DNA of 64,000 nt from Acanthococcus lagerstroemiae (Eukaryota > Arthropoda > Insecta > Hemiptera > Eriococcidae), in assembly GCA_031841125.1 (NCBI GenBank), contig CM063112.1, positions 64,996,057-65,060,056 on the forward strand, written 5' to 3'. Under the pieces are notes generated by a model, which did not search any database, was not told where the DNA came from, and saw nothing but the letters and a program-made list of their open reading frames with translations. The translations under genes and the position numbers were made by a program. This document shows, one piece after another, positions 36,701 to 48,376 of the stretch. Positions within the stretch are counted from its first letter, which is position 1; the number at the start of each line of letters is the position of its first letter.

Positions 36701-37784
36701 GTAGGAACTAATCTCTTCGTTATTTCAGATGAATGAAGAAGAAACGAAGGCGTTAAAAGAGAAAATAGTTAGCACGCGAAGAGAACGTCATAAGACCACT
36801 CAGAAAGAAGCACTGGCTCGTTGGTCGTACGAAGAAACTTCTTTTTTTAGTGAATTGATGTTTACCTATGAAACTTACATAAATTGTTCGATAATTATTA
36901 TTAGATGTAATGGAAGTATGTTATATAAGTCACCATCGTCAGAATCATTATTGTTTTGTAATCTGTCGGTAGTGCCAATAAGCTATATAGCATGTTACAT
37001 ATCTACGAATTAATTAAAATTTTCATTAGAAATGACCGATTACTCGACTGTAAATTATCGCGCATTATAATATTGTTTACCTAAATACTACAACTAGCCT
37101 ACAAATTTTTAAGTTATCGATAATGTTCATTAGACCTTCAGGCGCGTACTACAGCCGAGTATACTCTGCGAATATGCATTCCATGTAATGTACTTCATTT
37201 GTAATACTTTTAAAAATTTTGTTACGAATTGTGATGTTAACTCACATAACATTAAGCCCAAGTACAAACCGACCTAGATTCCTTCTGCTGTCGAAGAACT
37301 TTAAATAGATTAGTTAGTGATGGTCTTCCCCATCCCCCTCAAAAATAGCCCACATTGTTAGTTCGTAGTAGGAAAGATGAGCCGTTAACTTTTCCTTTAA
37401 TCGTTATTTTACTTGAGAGAGAAAGTTAAAAATAGGCTAATAATTAGTTTTAAGTAATATAGTTCCGTCGTCTAATCCTCTCGTTTTTCCAGTAGAACTG
37501 AAACGGTTGTGAAGAAGAATGGCGCTCCTGATCAAACGAATCAAGTTGCAACCGTGCCGTATCCAGCGACAAATCCGCAAAATTATTATCAAGCTCCGCC
37601 ACCGACGTACCAAACGTATCCGCAAGGTTACATGGCCGCGCCGTATCAGCAGCAAAATATGTACCCTCAAAGTGATCCTAATTATGGTTACCAGAATTGG
37701 CAGTCTTACGGTTATAATCAGCAATGGGCAGCTAGTAATAATCCGCAGGCTGGTGCTACAGGTGGTTATAATTACATGTATTGA
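33787..37784 (+). CDS. PRPF39: pre-mRNA-processing factor 39, with central HAT repeats missing
   Basis: Exons: 33787-33897, 33998-34087, 34178-34247, 34332-34513, 34606-34710, 34794-34919, 35028-35176, 36203-36328, 36415-36586, 36729-about 36839, then the last exon 37493-37784 (TGA). All phases agree up to 36839. PRPF39 is a U1 snRNP-associated HAT-repeat scaffold in splicing, in the nucleus. The N-terminus is acidic, with a Lys/Ser-rich segment. HAT repeats begin at [18 protein letters not shown] and continue through [32 protein letters not shown] and [12 protein letters not shown]. Coding similarity stops abruptly after [10 protein letters not shown] (36839); in relatives about 250-300 residues follow before the Tyr/Pro/Gln-rich tail, which is present here ([17 protein letters not shown]). 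Only about 650 bp of non-coding DNA separates the two. ATTAAA at 38018-38023 is a likely poly(A) signal. The gene is either broken or misassembled. Confidence 0.85.
35376..35595. mobile_element. mariner-like MITE in a PRPF39 intron
   Basis: The 220-bp element is bounded by TA on both sides. Its inverted ends are GTGCGAAATGGCCGTA and the complement. TA duplication suggests Tc1/mariner. There is no coding capacity. Confidence 0.65.
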
Positions 37785-38145
37785 TGACACATGCGGCTGA
37801 AATTGTAAAAGCGGTTTTCTTTTTTCCTTTTTTCCCCTTTCTTTCTTTGTCGTTTTTTTTTCTTTCTGATTTTTTTTTCTTTAAATGTAAATTTAAAGTT
37901 CATTTATCTACTATTTCAATTGATACTTTTGTACCCCAAAGCTGAATTTTCATCCGATTTATTTTAAGAATTGTATGTTTACGGAGATCTGCTTCTGTGT
38001 GGAAAATCTATTTTATTATTAAAGTATTTATAATATTCGGTACCCCGCATTTTGTGTTTCCGTTATTGTGGGTGAGGTTGACCCATTAATGAAAACGAGA
38101 GATAAAAGGAGAGAAACGATTTTTTCCTTCTTTCGGTTAAATATA

Positions 38146-38554
38146 CAGGGTGGCGCAAAAGTCGCTTAACCCGAAAAATGAAAAAATGCACTTCCAGTAA
38201 CGCGAAATCGTTTGCACAAATGGTAAATTGTTTCTCGCCTGGGTCGTGCGACACCAGGAAATTGTTCAAAATCATTCAACACCAATTCCGAATTGTTATG
38301 GTGATACCACGACTTTTCGATAAGAAAAACTCACTGCTCCGTAGTTAATTTTCGATTCATGTTGCACATTGTGATAAAAAACATTTTTGATGAAGATTAA
38401 GATGTTTAAGACGTTTGTCATTTGGTGGCCAACAGTTTCTAACTTACAAAGGACAAATAGGCTGCTGAATGAAGCACTTTCCGTAGACAGCGCTGTTTGT
38501 ACATTCATATAAAATGCCATTCTTACCGGGTTAAGCGACTTTTGCGCCACCCTG
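38146..38554. mobile_element. mariner-like non-autonomous element
   Basis: A 409-bp element has perfect 28-bp terminal inverted repeats beginning CAGGGTGGCGCAAAAGTCGC and is flanked by TA at 38144-38145 and 38555-38556. This is the standard Tc1/mariner arrangement. The interior shows no intact transposase. It lies about 120 bp past the PRPF39 poly(A) signal. Confidence 0.85.
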
Positions 38555-38829
38555 TATTAGTATACACTATTCAGTCCGACGATTTGGATTAGGTATTGGA
38601 AATATTGTCTTAAATAATGATACATCACAAAACCATTTTCTACCATTATTGTCAATGGGGAGCGGGGAGGAATGAAGGGCTTGAGGCGGATTGGCCCCTT
38701 CACGAAAACTGGCTATGAAGAACACTTTCATAAAACGGAGTATTTTTGCTAAAACATGTTTATTTTTAAAACAAAAAAGTAATCTAGATGAAAAAATTAC
38801 CATCTCTCTCCAAAAAATAAATATTAATC

Positions 38830-38872
38830 GCTCTGTAAAAACTATCGAAACTATCCATAGTTTTTACAGAGC
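38830..38872. repeat. short perfect inverted repeat
   Basis: The arm GCTCTGTAAAAACTAT (38830-38845) is followed after 11 bases by its exact complement (38857-38872). Confidence 0.8.
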
Positions 38873-38917
38873 AAAACTATCTTACCATCGAATGATTTTT
38901 CGAAACCCCTCAAATAG

Positions 38918-39133
38918 ACGCTATTCAGCGTAAAGGAACCAACCAGCAAAATCTATTTTTTGAGAACATGTGATTCGAAGTTCAAGAGCCATGATGAGCT
39001 TTTTCTAACGTGAGTACACATTTTTGAATCGGGGGCCCAATTAAGAAAAATTCTACTTTTTACGCTCTTTCTAACGATACTAATCTTATTTTATGCACAA
39101 ATGTTGGTTGGTTCTCTTACGCTTAACAGCGTC
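38918..39133. mobile_element. MITE with 32-bp inverted ends
   Basis: The left end GACGCTATTCAGCGTAAAGG and the right end, as complement GACGCTGTTAAGCGTAAGAG, both continue into an AACCAACC block, with about 27 of 32 positions matching. No target duplication was recognised. Confidence 0.6.
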
Positions 39134-39637
39134 CCGCCGTCCACCTGGACGTGTCATTCCGTACTCGGTACTCGTAGCGTACTCATAGATTAAAAAATAG
39201 TTACTATACTGTAGTTGTAGTGCGTTTGTACTTTTGTAGTTTTTGGTTTCGAGTTTGACGTTTCGATTCGATCTGTTTTCGTTTTTGAGTATCTACGAAC
39301 ATGTACTCTGTCCTATTTCGTCATTCGGGTAGGTAATGCGCTTCAGTTTCAGCAAAAAATGATGAATAATCCGGGAATATTTTGGAGCTAAATATTCGTA
39401 TTTGATAAAATCATCATTGAGATGCGTAAGTGTAAAATGTTGAATAGTTTATTTGCGTATTTTGGTTGATAATTAATGAGTACTTCATACCGTACAGGTA
39501 CCCGGATAAAAGTTAGTGTACCAAGTTTCTCAAAAGTTCTTCTCAGTATTCTTAGTATTGAGTGGAATTCAACTTAGTGGTTGATATTTATTAGCGACGA
39601 ATTAATTAGTACTTCTGTACGTGATACAGCATAAGCA

Positions 39638-42600
39638 ATGATTCGGGATTTTCATTTTCCTTTTACAGAATTTCCACATTTGTATTTCCGTAAATGGTTT
39701 CAATTTGTAGTACTGCTAGTAATTCTTTACGTTTTCATCAAGACCTTATTTTTTGATCGGAAAGTTAGCAAATACGACCCTCGATTCGCTTCTTTTGAGA
39801 ATTTCAAAATTTGGACCGAGTACCACAGTGAGTATTTCAAATTTTACCGATTTTATTTTCGACTTCGTCCGCCATACTATCTCGTCTGAAGATGTATACA
39901 ATTGCGCGTTCATCGTCCTCGCATTCGTAATTTTTCTGGAAACGTCGAGTCGACGGCGCGAAGAAGGGAACATATCTCGAGAATTGATAAAAATATTGCC
40001 TTAATTTAGAGTTACGAAATGTCATCGACGTCGTTGAAATTCTTCCAAATTGTGGTATCCCATTCACATGCCCGGAGAGCACTTTTCCAGTACACATTTA
40101 CACGGGTCGTCGTAATAACGATAATTCGAAGCTGTGTATTATGGGCAAGTAGTAAGTACCTAAGCTACGTACCTACGTGCGACTGCGAGTTAGTTTGAAA
40201 ACTTGAACGAAAGATATACTATACAGAATGCAGATTTTCTCATTTTGTCGAGTGTGTAATTAAATTGTGCTATCTATGCGCTGTTTCTCAGTATTACCAA
40301 TCATGCTAGCAACGGTGGTCGTGGTCTCAACATCGCGGTGATGAATCCCAAACGTTTGGAATTGAAAGATTTTGTCACATTTGACGTGTATATCGAAAAC
40401 AGCGTGGTGATGGATATGTGGATAAATACGACTGTAAAAGAAAACGATATAGTGCTGATCTTTACGTTTGACGAAGCTTCGCGAATGTTGACAGAATCAT
40501 CTAGAAAACTCTTTTACGATTACGGCGAGTCTTATTTCATCGAACCCTAGTATATCGGCTAGGATCCTTTCGTCAGCAAGCGTGTTACAGATGTATTTCT
40601 CTCCGCAGGTAGTTCTAAAGTTCAAGATCTCCATTTTCGATCACAGTGGTATATGGTGTCTCAAAAAGGAATTCGAGGTTTCACACCGTTCGAAAAGGTG
40701 ACGATGGCTCAGAACGGAAACTGGGGTGATCTGATTGACGAACGATTTTGCGTTCCTTGACAAAGTAAGTTTTTCTGCAAGAATACGTTATATCTCGATA
40801 GTTCGAATTTTGAATTACGAACTATACTACGGTTCGATATGTTATACTACACTACTCGGTTAACTTTTGAATCAAGTCGTTCCTGTGAAAGTATCACCGC
40901 CTATGATCGCGAATACGAAAAGCACGGTGAAAGAACAATTCTGTACGAAGCATAGTGAAATGCAGCATCGATATTTTTGCAATGGTAAGACCCGTGAACA
41001 TCTGTAGTCAGTCAGTGCGGATTATTTTATTCGGATTTCGTATTTTCGAGGAACAGATGCCGTATGAAGACATTTCAATTTGTTTTCAGGAATGAAAAAG
41101 TACGAAGACATCTCGCCCGCGCCGTTAGTTGGCCAAAATCTTGTTGGAAATATAGTTTTCTCCATTCCCGTCGCCGTAATCATGTCAGAATCTACCGAAA
41201 ATATGGAACAAGTTGATTCTTTCGCGATGACATTAGAGTCGTTAATCCACCAACCTGGTGTTGATCCGAATAACGTATATGTATTTTACAACGGCTCGTC
41301 TGTAATAATCACAGAAATGGTGGAAGCGTTCAGGTTCCATTTGATGGCGTTGAATATCGAAGACCTGTCTTCGGAGAACTCGTGTCAGTAATCATCGTTA
41401 TTTTAGTTATATTCGACTTTGCCTGATTGTTTATTCAGATTCGTGTATACGAGTAACATTTACAGTTTGTATTTTCGTAATACTTCCGTTTCATTAGGTA
41501 GCGTCAATTACAGAATAACAGAAACGGCGATAAAAATTCTCGCTCGTAAAGAACGTTACGTGATAGTGATTCGTAGTGGCTTGATCTTATCGCCTGATTT
41601 TCTTCATTTCATGGGTCAGTTGGTGACTATCGCTGACATTGACAGATCCATCATCGGTATCTCAGCTTGGAATGTGAATGGTAATGCCGCTGATCTTCTC
41701 GTTTGTAGTCGTGATGTACTTTTACACTACTCTTCGACGGCAACTGGACAAATGCGCGCTGGAAGTTTTGACTTGTGATCCGAATCTTCTCTCATCTCAG
41801 AAAGTTTTTGAAGCATTTTGTGCCTGATTCGCAGGTTACAAATCCGTATCCAGCGACGCGCAGCTCGTTTATCGTGTTCAGGATCTACTTAGTGTTGGAT
41901 TCTTAGCGAGATCGGATATTTGCAGCAAATATTGCAAAATAAACGTCGATCATTCGTGTCCTAACGTGTAAGTATGTGACGATTGTTCGAAGACAACCGA
42001 TCGTAATTTTGTATAAAAAGGAACTAACCGTCTCGATGGCCAACAATTTCTCTGGTTGTCTGTGAAATTTGCCAATGCTGATTACCTAGAAGAATGTCAA
42101 CCGAATAATGACAATCGTGACTGCGTTTCTCCTCATCACACTAATGTAATAGATAATTTTAGCTCACTCGGCGTCCTGCCGTTTTAACATATTTCTTTTC
42201 TAAGCATTATTTTATTTCGTATTCCACAGTTCTTCGATTCATCGGTCAGCGAACAAGGAAACGGCCCGTCAAGATTCTCACATTTTATTGCCAGATGTGT
42301 CTCGAGTTTTATGGCGACCGTATCCGGAATTAATGAAACAGTCTGGGAATGAGTACAAGCATCGTATTATTACTGCCGAACGGAATACCAACACGTAGGT
42401 TTTGTTTGTAATTTTTCAGTCGTATAAACTGCCGCCGATAGTTCAGTTCGAAAATGTATAATATCGGAAAAGACTCGTCTCCTATTGATTTTCTAACAGA
42501 CAACAGACCCCCTCCTTAATAGGCCACGTTACCCAAGTTGGCTAAATAATTCGTTCGATTGTTTTAGTGTCGAGCATTCTCTTTACTTCTGCCTTAGTCA

Positions 42601-45600
42601 TCTTTCACTTTGTGCAGTAGTGTATATCAAATTTTTGGTTTCGCTTGCCTTTTAGATGATACAGATGCACACTGTGTACTTTCTAGAAAATTGATATTTC
42701 TTCACGTATCCAATATTAACGTATTATTGTATAGAGAGTTTCACAAATTGGTTACCCTCCTTTCCTTCTTTCTTTTGATAGCGCAAAGTTGGATCGCCAT
42801 GGCACAAAGAAGCTTTTTTAAGTGATATTGTCTCGTTTCTTTTTGGTTGGAAAACTTTCTTCTCCCAAAAGGGAGGGGGCTCGAACGTATCACCAACTTT
42901 GACATCTTGAATACAGGTATAGAACAGAGTACCGAAATGAGCAGCATTCCTTTGGTCGTTAATTTCGAATATCGCACTTGATTTTCGATACGACTTCGGT
43001 GTGGATCCCAATTTCAACTTTTTCCTCTTTTAAGAGGCTAGTTTTGCCTTTCCAAAAAAATTAAATAAGTATCGAAATAGGGGCTTCTTTGGTCGCTGAG
43101 CTCGAAAATGCTATCAGATTTTTGATCTGAACCCGGCTTAGGCCTCCAAATTCAGATCTGACCTTTTGAAGTAGGCCAGTTGAATTTTGAAGTCCAAATC
43201 GAAATTCGATAGAATTTCCGAATTCAATGATCCAAAAAACGCCTAGTTTGAAACCTACTTTTTCGACGTACAGATTGGCTTCTTTAAAAAGGGAAACGTA
43301 AAATGCGAGGTCAAGTTGGAGAACGCGACATTCGAAATCAGCTCGGAAATCAGCGACCAAAAGAACCGCCTTTCGGTACCTCTACGTTTTAAGATTCCGA
43401 AGTTGGTGATACGTTCGAGTCTCCCTTTTCGGAGAATGAAAATTTCTTCACCACCAAAAAAATTTACCTTGTTACGGGGAGAACCGTTTTTATGCCGTAG
43501 CGATCAGACTTCGCGATAAAAAAAGGAAGAGTGGGAGGGTGGCAATTCGTTAAACCATAATATATGTATTCTGTATAAAAAATGTCTCGTTCGTGATTGC
43601 CAAAAATGGCACATTTTTTGAACGAATATAGGTGCAAATAAGTTTTTGAAGGTGGCTGAAGCGACGAAATTAAGGTAGTGTAACTGGCTATGAATACTCA
43701 CGAATGAAGCGAGCGAAAAACTTCAAGCGTTTTGTCGAATTGAATACAGAAAAAAAAGGTGTGTTTTGCTAAGAAATTAGTATTCGCTCTCGTTTTTCGA
43801 CAATGCATGTTTAAAAAAAAAGAAAAAGAAAAGTTACAATTTTCAAGCCAGAAGCAAATCTGTGTATGCTATTCAGTAGTCTAGAAATTGCAAAGACTAA
43901 GCACCTTTTGTCCAGCCCTTATTTTTCTCACATTATTAAAGACTTATCATTGTGAATCACCTCCGTGTACCTTATTTCATTTGGCACCCTGCACTATCGA
44001 TCATATTTCTGTTTATTGGCGTGTCAGCCCTTTTAAAAATCTTTTTCGTTTTCTCTTGAATCTTCCGTACAGCCCCAAAAAGTATCTCGTATTTCCCCAA
44101 GGGTACACGTACCACAGTTCAGGAAGCACCGACGTTGAGAATAGCAGCTGTTAAGTGTCAATTTTAGTAGGATCGACTACTGAACCCACTGTTCCTACAG
44201 ATATGAAAAATTTCGCTATAACTCTCGTTTTTAAGGCATCGATGTTGAAGTATTAAATTTTAGAACTATTCGTATTAAGTATTCGAATCTTGTAATTGTT
44301 ACAGCCAGTCATCTGTCACTGTGCATGATCCGAATTTGCTAGTTAATACGTCCTACTTCCAGCATGTAGCAGATTTGCTCAAAGCTAGTATGACTCTAAC
44401 GTTTACTCGCGAGGAGATCAACAATTGCGAACGTGAGGATTCATTTCCATTGAAACTAATACGAAAATTCGAAGGGTCGGTATTCACTTTTGCAAAGCAG
44501 AAAAAATAATTTATAAGTGTTGAGACACATTTCGTAAATTCTCCTTCCCCCCCCCCGCCTCCCTCTACTAAGATATTCACCAATATATTGCCAAAGGTTG
44601 TGAAGATCACGCTTGTAACACCAAAATTGGTGATCACTGATGCGATATTCGAATTTCCGAGGCCAGGGGTGCGATGTCTGAGGAGCCAATTTGGCATGCG
44701 TGCATCACCAATTGTTAATAACGTCTTCGAATATAATTAATTGAGCATAAACTAAGGAATACAAACTTTTTTTATGGTACTCATTCCTACAGAACATCCC
44801 TCCCCTGATAATCGTGATTTTATGATTAAGTAAAGCAGCTATCTCCTAAGTATGTAATATGGAATGTGTTTTAACTTCTACGTTTCTAACGAATTATGTA
44901 ATGGAAGCATTTAGTTTTCAGACTGAAAGGTACGATAATTGTTTCAGGAAAAATTTTTCTGTGTACTATGAAGAAGTTAACGAGCACTACGAGCTCTCTT
45001 TGAAAAATTTTGCCACTTGTTTTGGAATCTACTCGGCAAAAAATTACACATTGGGTGGATCATATTACGGCGTTTTTAGGTAAGATCTTTCGTTCTTTTT
45101 CGTCAAATTAGAAGGAAGGAAAACACAAAATGAAAAACGCAAAGAGGAGAACGTTAAATTTGTTTGTTTCGGCAACGAATGCAGAATGCAAGCCTATACC
45201 GATGTAAAGGCTAGATAGATACGGTTAATGGTTGTTTCTTTGAAGCAGTGAAGTGGTGGAGTTATTTTTCCGATTGCAGTATTCCAGCTAAGTACGCCTG
45301 ATTTGATATTTTGCAGTTTACTGGGAAAACTATTCCCCTCAATTTATTAATTTATTTTTCCATTTATTTATAGTTTTCACTTAAATTGACGGCCACACAA
45401 AAAGTCGCTTATAACATTACTTAATTTGTCGCCATCCAAGTTATTGTGGTAATTAATTTTCAGCAGTGCATTGTATATTATTGTCGGGCATCATATTTCG
45501 TGTAGTTGAATTCATTTTTTCACGTCGCCCCACTTATTTTTTTGTCGGGCATTCATTCTTTTATTGTTTACAGCGAAAATTGTCGTTGGACCCATTAAAT

Positions 45601-46541
45601 TGTCGTATTTGCATTAGTTCCTGTCGTTGTATCCCTTTGTTTGGTCGGGCCATTAAATCAAACCCAAAAATTTTTATTCTAGGCATATTTTGACATTGAA
45701 AGAGCTAGGTTCCGAAAGGTAGAAAGAAATGAAAAGCCAACTGATAATTCTTAATGCTAGTTCCAATCTGAATTACAAATAATCTGTTTCGTATAAAGGT
45801 GAAGACTGAGAAATAAACGTCTTCTCCACCACATGAAACGATAAGATTAGGTTATCTGAGTTCAATAATTACATCAGTGTCTGCACCTCTGCACTATTTG
45901 ATGCGTGCCTGAATTACAATGGAATTATTCTGAAGATCGCCGTAGCCGTATCGTCTGCGTATGTTCGTAGAAACGTACAAATTATCAATTATGAATACAT
46001 TTTCACCAATTAATTCGTAAATACGTTCGAGTATTAGATACTCGTATAGGTTTCTACCTTTGAAATCCCTAAGTCAGGAGGTCGAATCCTAAGGACATTT
46101 AAAATGTAAATTAATCGATTACTACGAATGTACATGTGGTCCTCGTCGTCTTCTACGTCTGTGTGTGCGATCGAATCGAGTGCACTGATTTTTATAAAAA
46201 CTCGCCAACTCACCAAATCTCTTAATGGAGTGCTAAAATGTTGACTATAACAATTTTCCTCAGTTGTAATCGATGCTTGAATAATGCACGCGTGTTACGG
46301 CGAAGGTTTCGTGTGTTGAATTCTATGTTCGCTCGTTGAAAACTTTCGGTGATGGTAGTACAAATGAAGGAAACTTGCGATGAGAAAGCAAATATATTAT
46401 TTCGAGTCTGCTTCGCTGGTTAATTTCCAGTACCGATAACTCGTATTAGAATATTTTTATCTTTTCAGATTGACAATCAACAAGAACAACGTCTTATTTG
46501 TGAAATCTGGTTCGCCTTTTTACATTTTGAGGCATCCTTAA
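39638..46541 (+). CDS. POMGNT1-like GT13 glycosyltransferase relative, catalytic motif lost
   Basis: Twelve exons: 39638-39827, 40010-40151, 40292-40524, 40609-40764, 40877-40984, 41090-41383, 41498-41680, 41835-41967, 42230-42394, 44305-44479, 44922-45079, 46469-46541 (TAA). They total 670 codons, about the length of human POMGNT1, with every phase matching. Family members are type II Golgi enzymes adding beta-1,2-GlcNAc to O-mannose. A signal-anchor helix lies at about residues 21-39. A stem-type carbohydrate-binding domain follows (CPESTFPVHIYTG, GGRGLNIAVM, SRKLFYDYG), then the GT13 domain (SIPVAVIMSES; ISAWNVNG; LLPDVSR) and the C-terminal block FATCFGIYS through GVFRLTINKNNVLFVKSG. At residues 400-402 (41572-41580) Arg-Ser-Gly replaces the acidic metal-binding triplet, and the His of the usual SYHFG block is replaced (RVLWRP). 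Codon 239 (40758-40760) is TGA. Intron 3 appears to use a GC donor (40525-40526). It is a pseudoenzyme or an ageing pseudogene. Confidence 0.8.
42849..43450. repeat. long imperfect inverted repeat in intron 9 of the GT13-like gene
   Basis: The segment 42849-42902 (ggctcgaacgtatcaccaac at its inner part) matches the complement of 43399-43450. The match continues inward through gtaccgaaa and tttggtcg blocks, so the arms exceed 100 bp with scattered mismatches. A related block (tttggtcgctgagctcg) recurs near 43090. It is probably an old foldback DNA transposon; a relative is at 24.0 kb. Confidence 0.55.
44664..44707. repeat. dispersed 44-bp block, copy 1 (hAT-like end)
   Basis: It begins CAGGGGTGCGATGTCTGAGG and ends GGCATGCGTGCATCA. 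It matches 57919-57962 at 41 of 44 positions while the flanks differ completely. CAGGGGTG is a common hAT terminus; the partner end was not found. Confidence 0.6.
45373..45665. mobile_element. non-autonomous MULE derivative in the last intron of the GT13-like gene
   Basis: The right end read inward (GGGTTTGATTTAATGGCC then CGACCAAACAAAGGG) resembles the end of the 32459-33726 MULE (GGGTGTGATTTTAGCCGACG). The left end has a similar layout (cacttaaattgacggcc). The interior is studded with GTCG motifs (gtcgggca twice, gtcgttg, gtcgcc). No coding capacity and no clear target duplication. Confidence 0.5.
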
Positions 46542-47519
46542 CCGCTCGGTTATTACCGGAAAACTGTCATCAATCAACTAAGATTCGACGTCCAGACTGA
46601 CAAATAACTTTTCTACGAGAGTTTACGAATCGTTATTTTTGAATGTTAGCTTCGATAGAAGTTGAACCCGTGAAAATTTGTTTCAAAATTTCAGTTTTAT
46701 TCCACCTTATTTCTACGCGTTACACGTATACGATAGTGATAATAATAATGATAATACGGTAGTAATAATTACATTTTTAAAATTCGTCGACAAATTCAAA
46801 CAACTAAAATATCGTATGCAAAATATAAATAAAAAAAATATGAAAATAGATAAATCGAGAATAAAGATTGTGATTATTGAACTAACGAAGTTTCGGCTAT
46901 TTTGTTCCTGTTAGCGGAAACACGATATCTCATCGTATGACTAGATGCCTCGTCCTGAAATGTACGAGTATTACTTTTTTCATATTCGATATTGTATTGG
47001 TTTCCTCAGTAACGAAGAATGATACGTTGACAGGTAACGGCAGAGCACGGTTGACGGTACAACAAACGCGGAAAGTGTTCATTCGCTAAACGGTATTCAC
47101 ACTCAACTTATCACAGCAGTCAAACATACATACGTAGTTTTTAATTTAATATTGCGTTAGATAGGCACATTATCGATACGCTATTAATATCAACTATATC
47201 TACAGTATGGAGGGAGGAAGGTGATTGGAAACTCTCAATTCTAAACGGTTAATTATAACGACAAACGAATAATTTACTATACAAAGAACATCGTCACATC
47301 AGGGTGAACTAGAGAACCTCGCTCGAAAACAATCACGGAAAAACTACTCAGGATTCTTTCACCTGGTCGATATTACAAAAGAGATAGGGGTACCGAATGT
47401 AAAACGCGCAATTTTCATAAAATATACGGCGAGTGTTGATACGTCATCGTGTAAAAGTATAAACGGCGTATAAAGGAAGAAAGTTGCAATCACAGAAATT
47501 GAAATGACTCGAACTCCGG

Positions 47520-48376
47520 TTAGTTCGTATCGTACGATGTAAGTAGAGCAGCGTCCACAGGTTCCATGCAGGAAGGACAAGTGAAACTACGCATCAGCCA
47601 ATCGTCGATGCACGAAACATGATAGACGTGCATGCAGGGCAGAAAACGCACTTCCTCGCCGATCTTGAACTCGATCATGCAAATGACACATCTAGAAATG
47701 ATCGGAACATAAATTAAATTGACATTCGAACAGTATTCTGCGGGAACAAAGCGCAATGACATTGCTTTCCTAGCAACCCACGTTCTGCAAGTGAATTGAA
47801 ATTCCCTTTGTAACTTCATAATAGCCAGAAAGTCACCCAAATGCGGTTGTTCTCTAAAGAGATGAAAATTTAGTACCGTCATTCTCGAAGAAAACGTAAT
47901 GACCGCACAGCGTGCAATATGAACTCTGCATGTGCTAAGTGAACGCTGAGACCAAACAACGCGACAATACGAAACCATCGTCGAAACGGGTATTGCTTAT
48001 TGTAAAATAAGAATTAAAAAGAATTTTTCGGACTCACTCTTTATTTTTATTTATGGAATCGTCGTACGCCAAGATTGGAAGATGTTCCAACAAACCAATT
48101 CTCCTAGCGATCCTCACCTGCTCCTCTTCGGATAGTTGATTCGCAGGCCTTCGATCATTTGGAGCCGGGTAATACACCGGCACTCGGTCCTATACAATAC
48201 GATATCAGTTGTAGTACACCAGCTAGTGCTAAAATGTCGCCACATCGGTTACAGTAAAATCAACTTACTCTGTACGGTATGGCTTGTATAGACTCGTTCG
48301 CATTGTCGGCTTGTCCTTCGTTTTCACGCAACAACGATATATCTTCGTTGGAACTTCCTTTCAAGCAATTGCCCAT
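47520..48376 (-). CDS. RNF11: RING finger protein 11 (E3 ubiquitin ligase)
   Basis: Minus-strand exons: 48376-48269, 48189-48038, 47691-47520, phase-consistent, 143 residues (human RNF11 is 154). The protein begins MGNCLK: Gly2 for N-myristoylation and Cys4 for palmitoylation place it on endosomal membranes. A helical linker (QLSEEEQVRIARRIGLLEHL) precedes a C-terminal RING-H2: CVICMIEF, CMHVYHVSC, IDDWLMRSFTCPSCMEPVDA, ending in SYDTN. In vertebrates RNF11 regulates ubiquitination with NEDD4-family ligases, recruited by a PPPY motif. Here that region reads AIPYRDRVPVYYPAP, so the canonical PPxY is absent. It converges on the GT13-like gene and diverges from TRMU. Confidence 0.95.
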
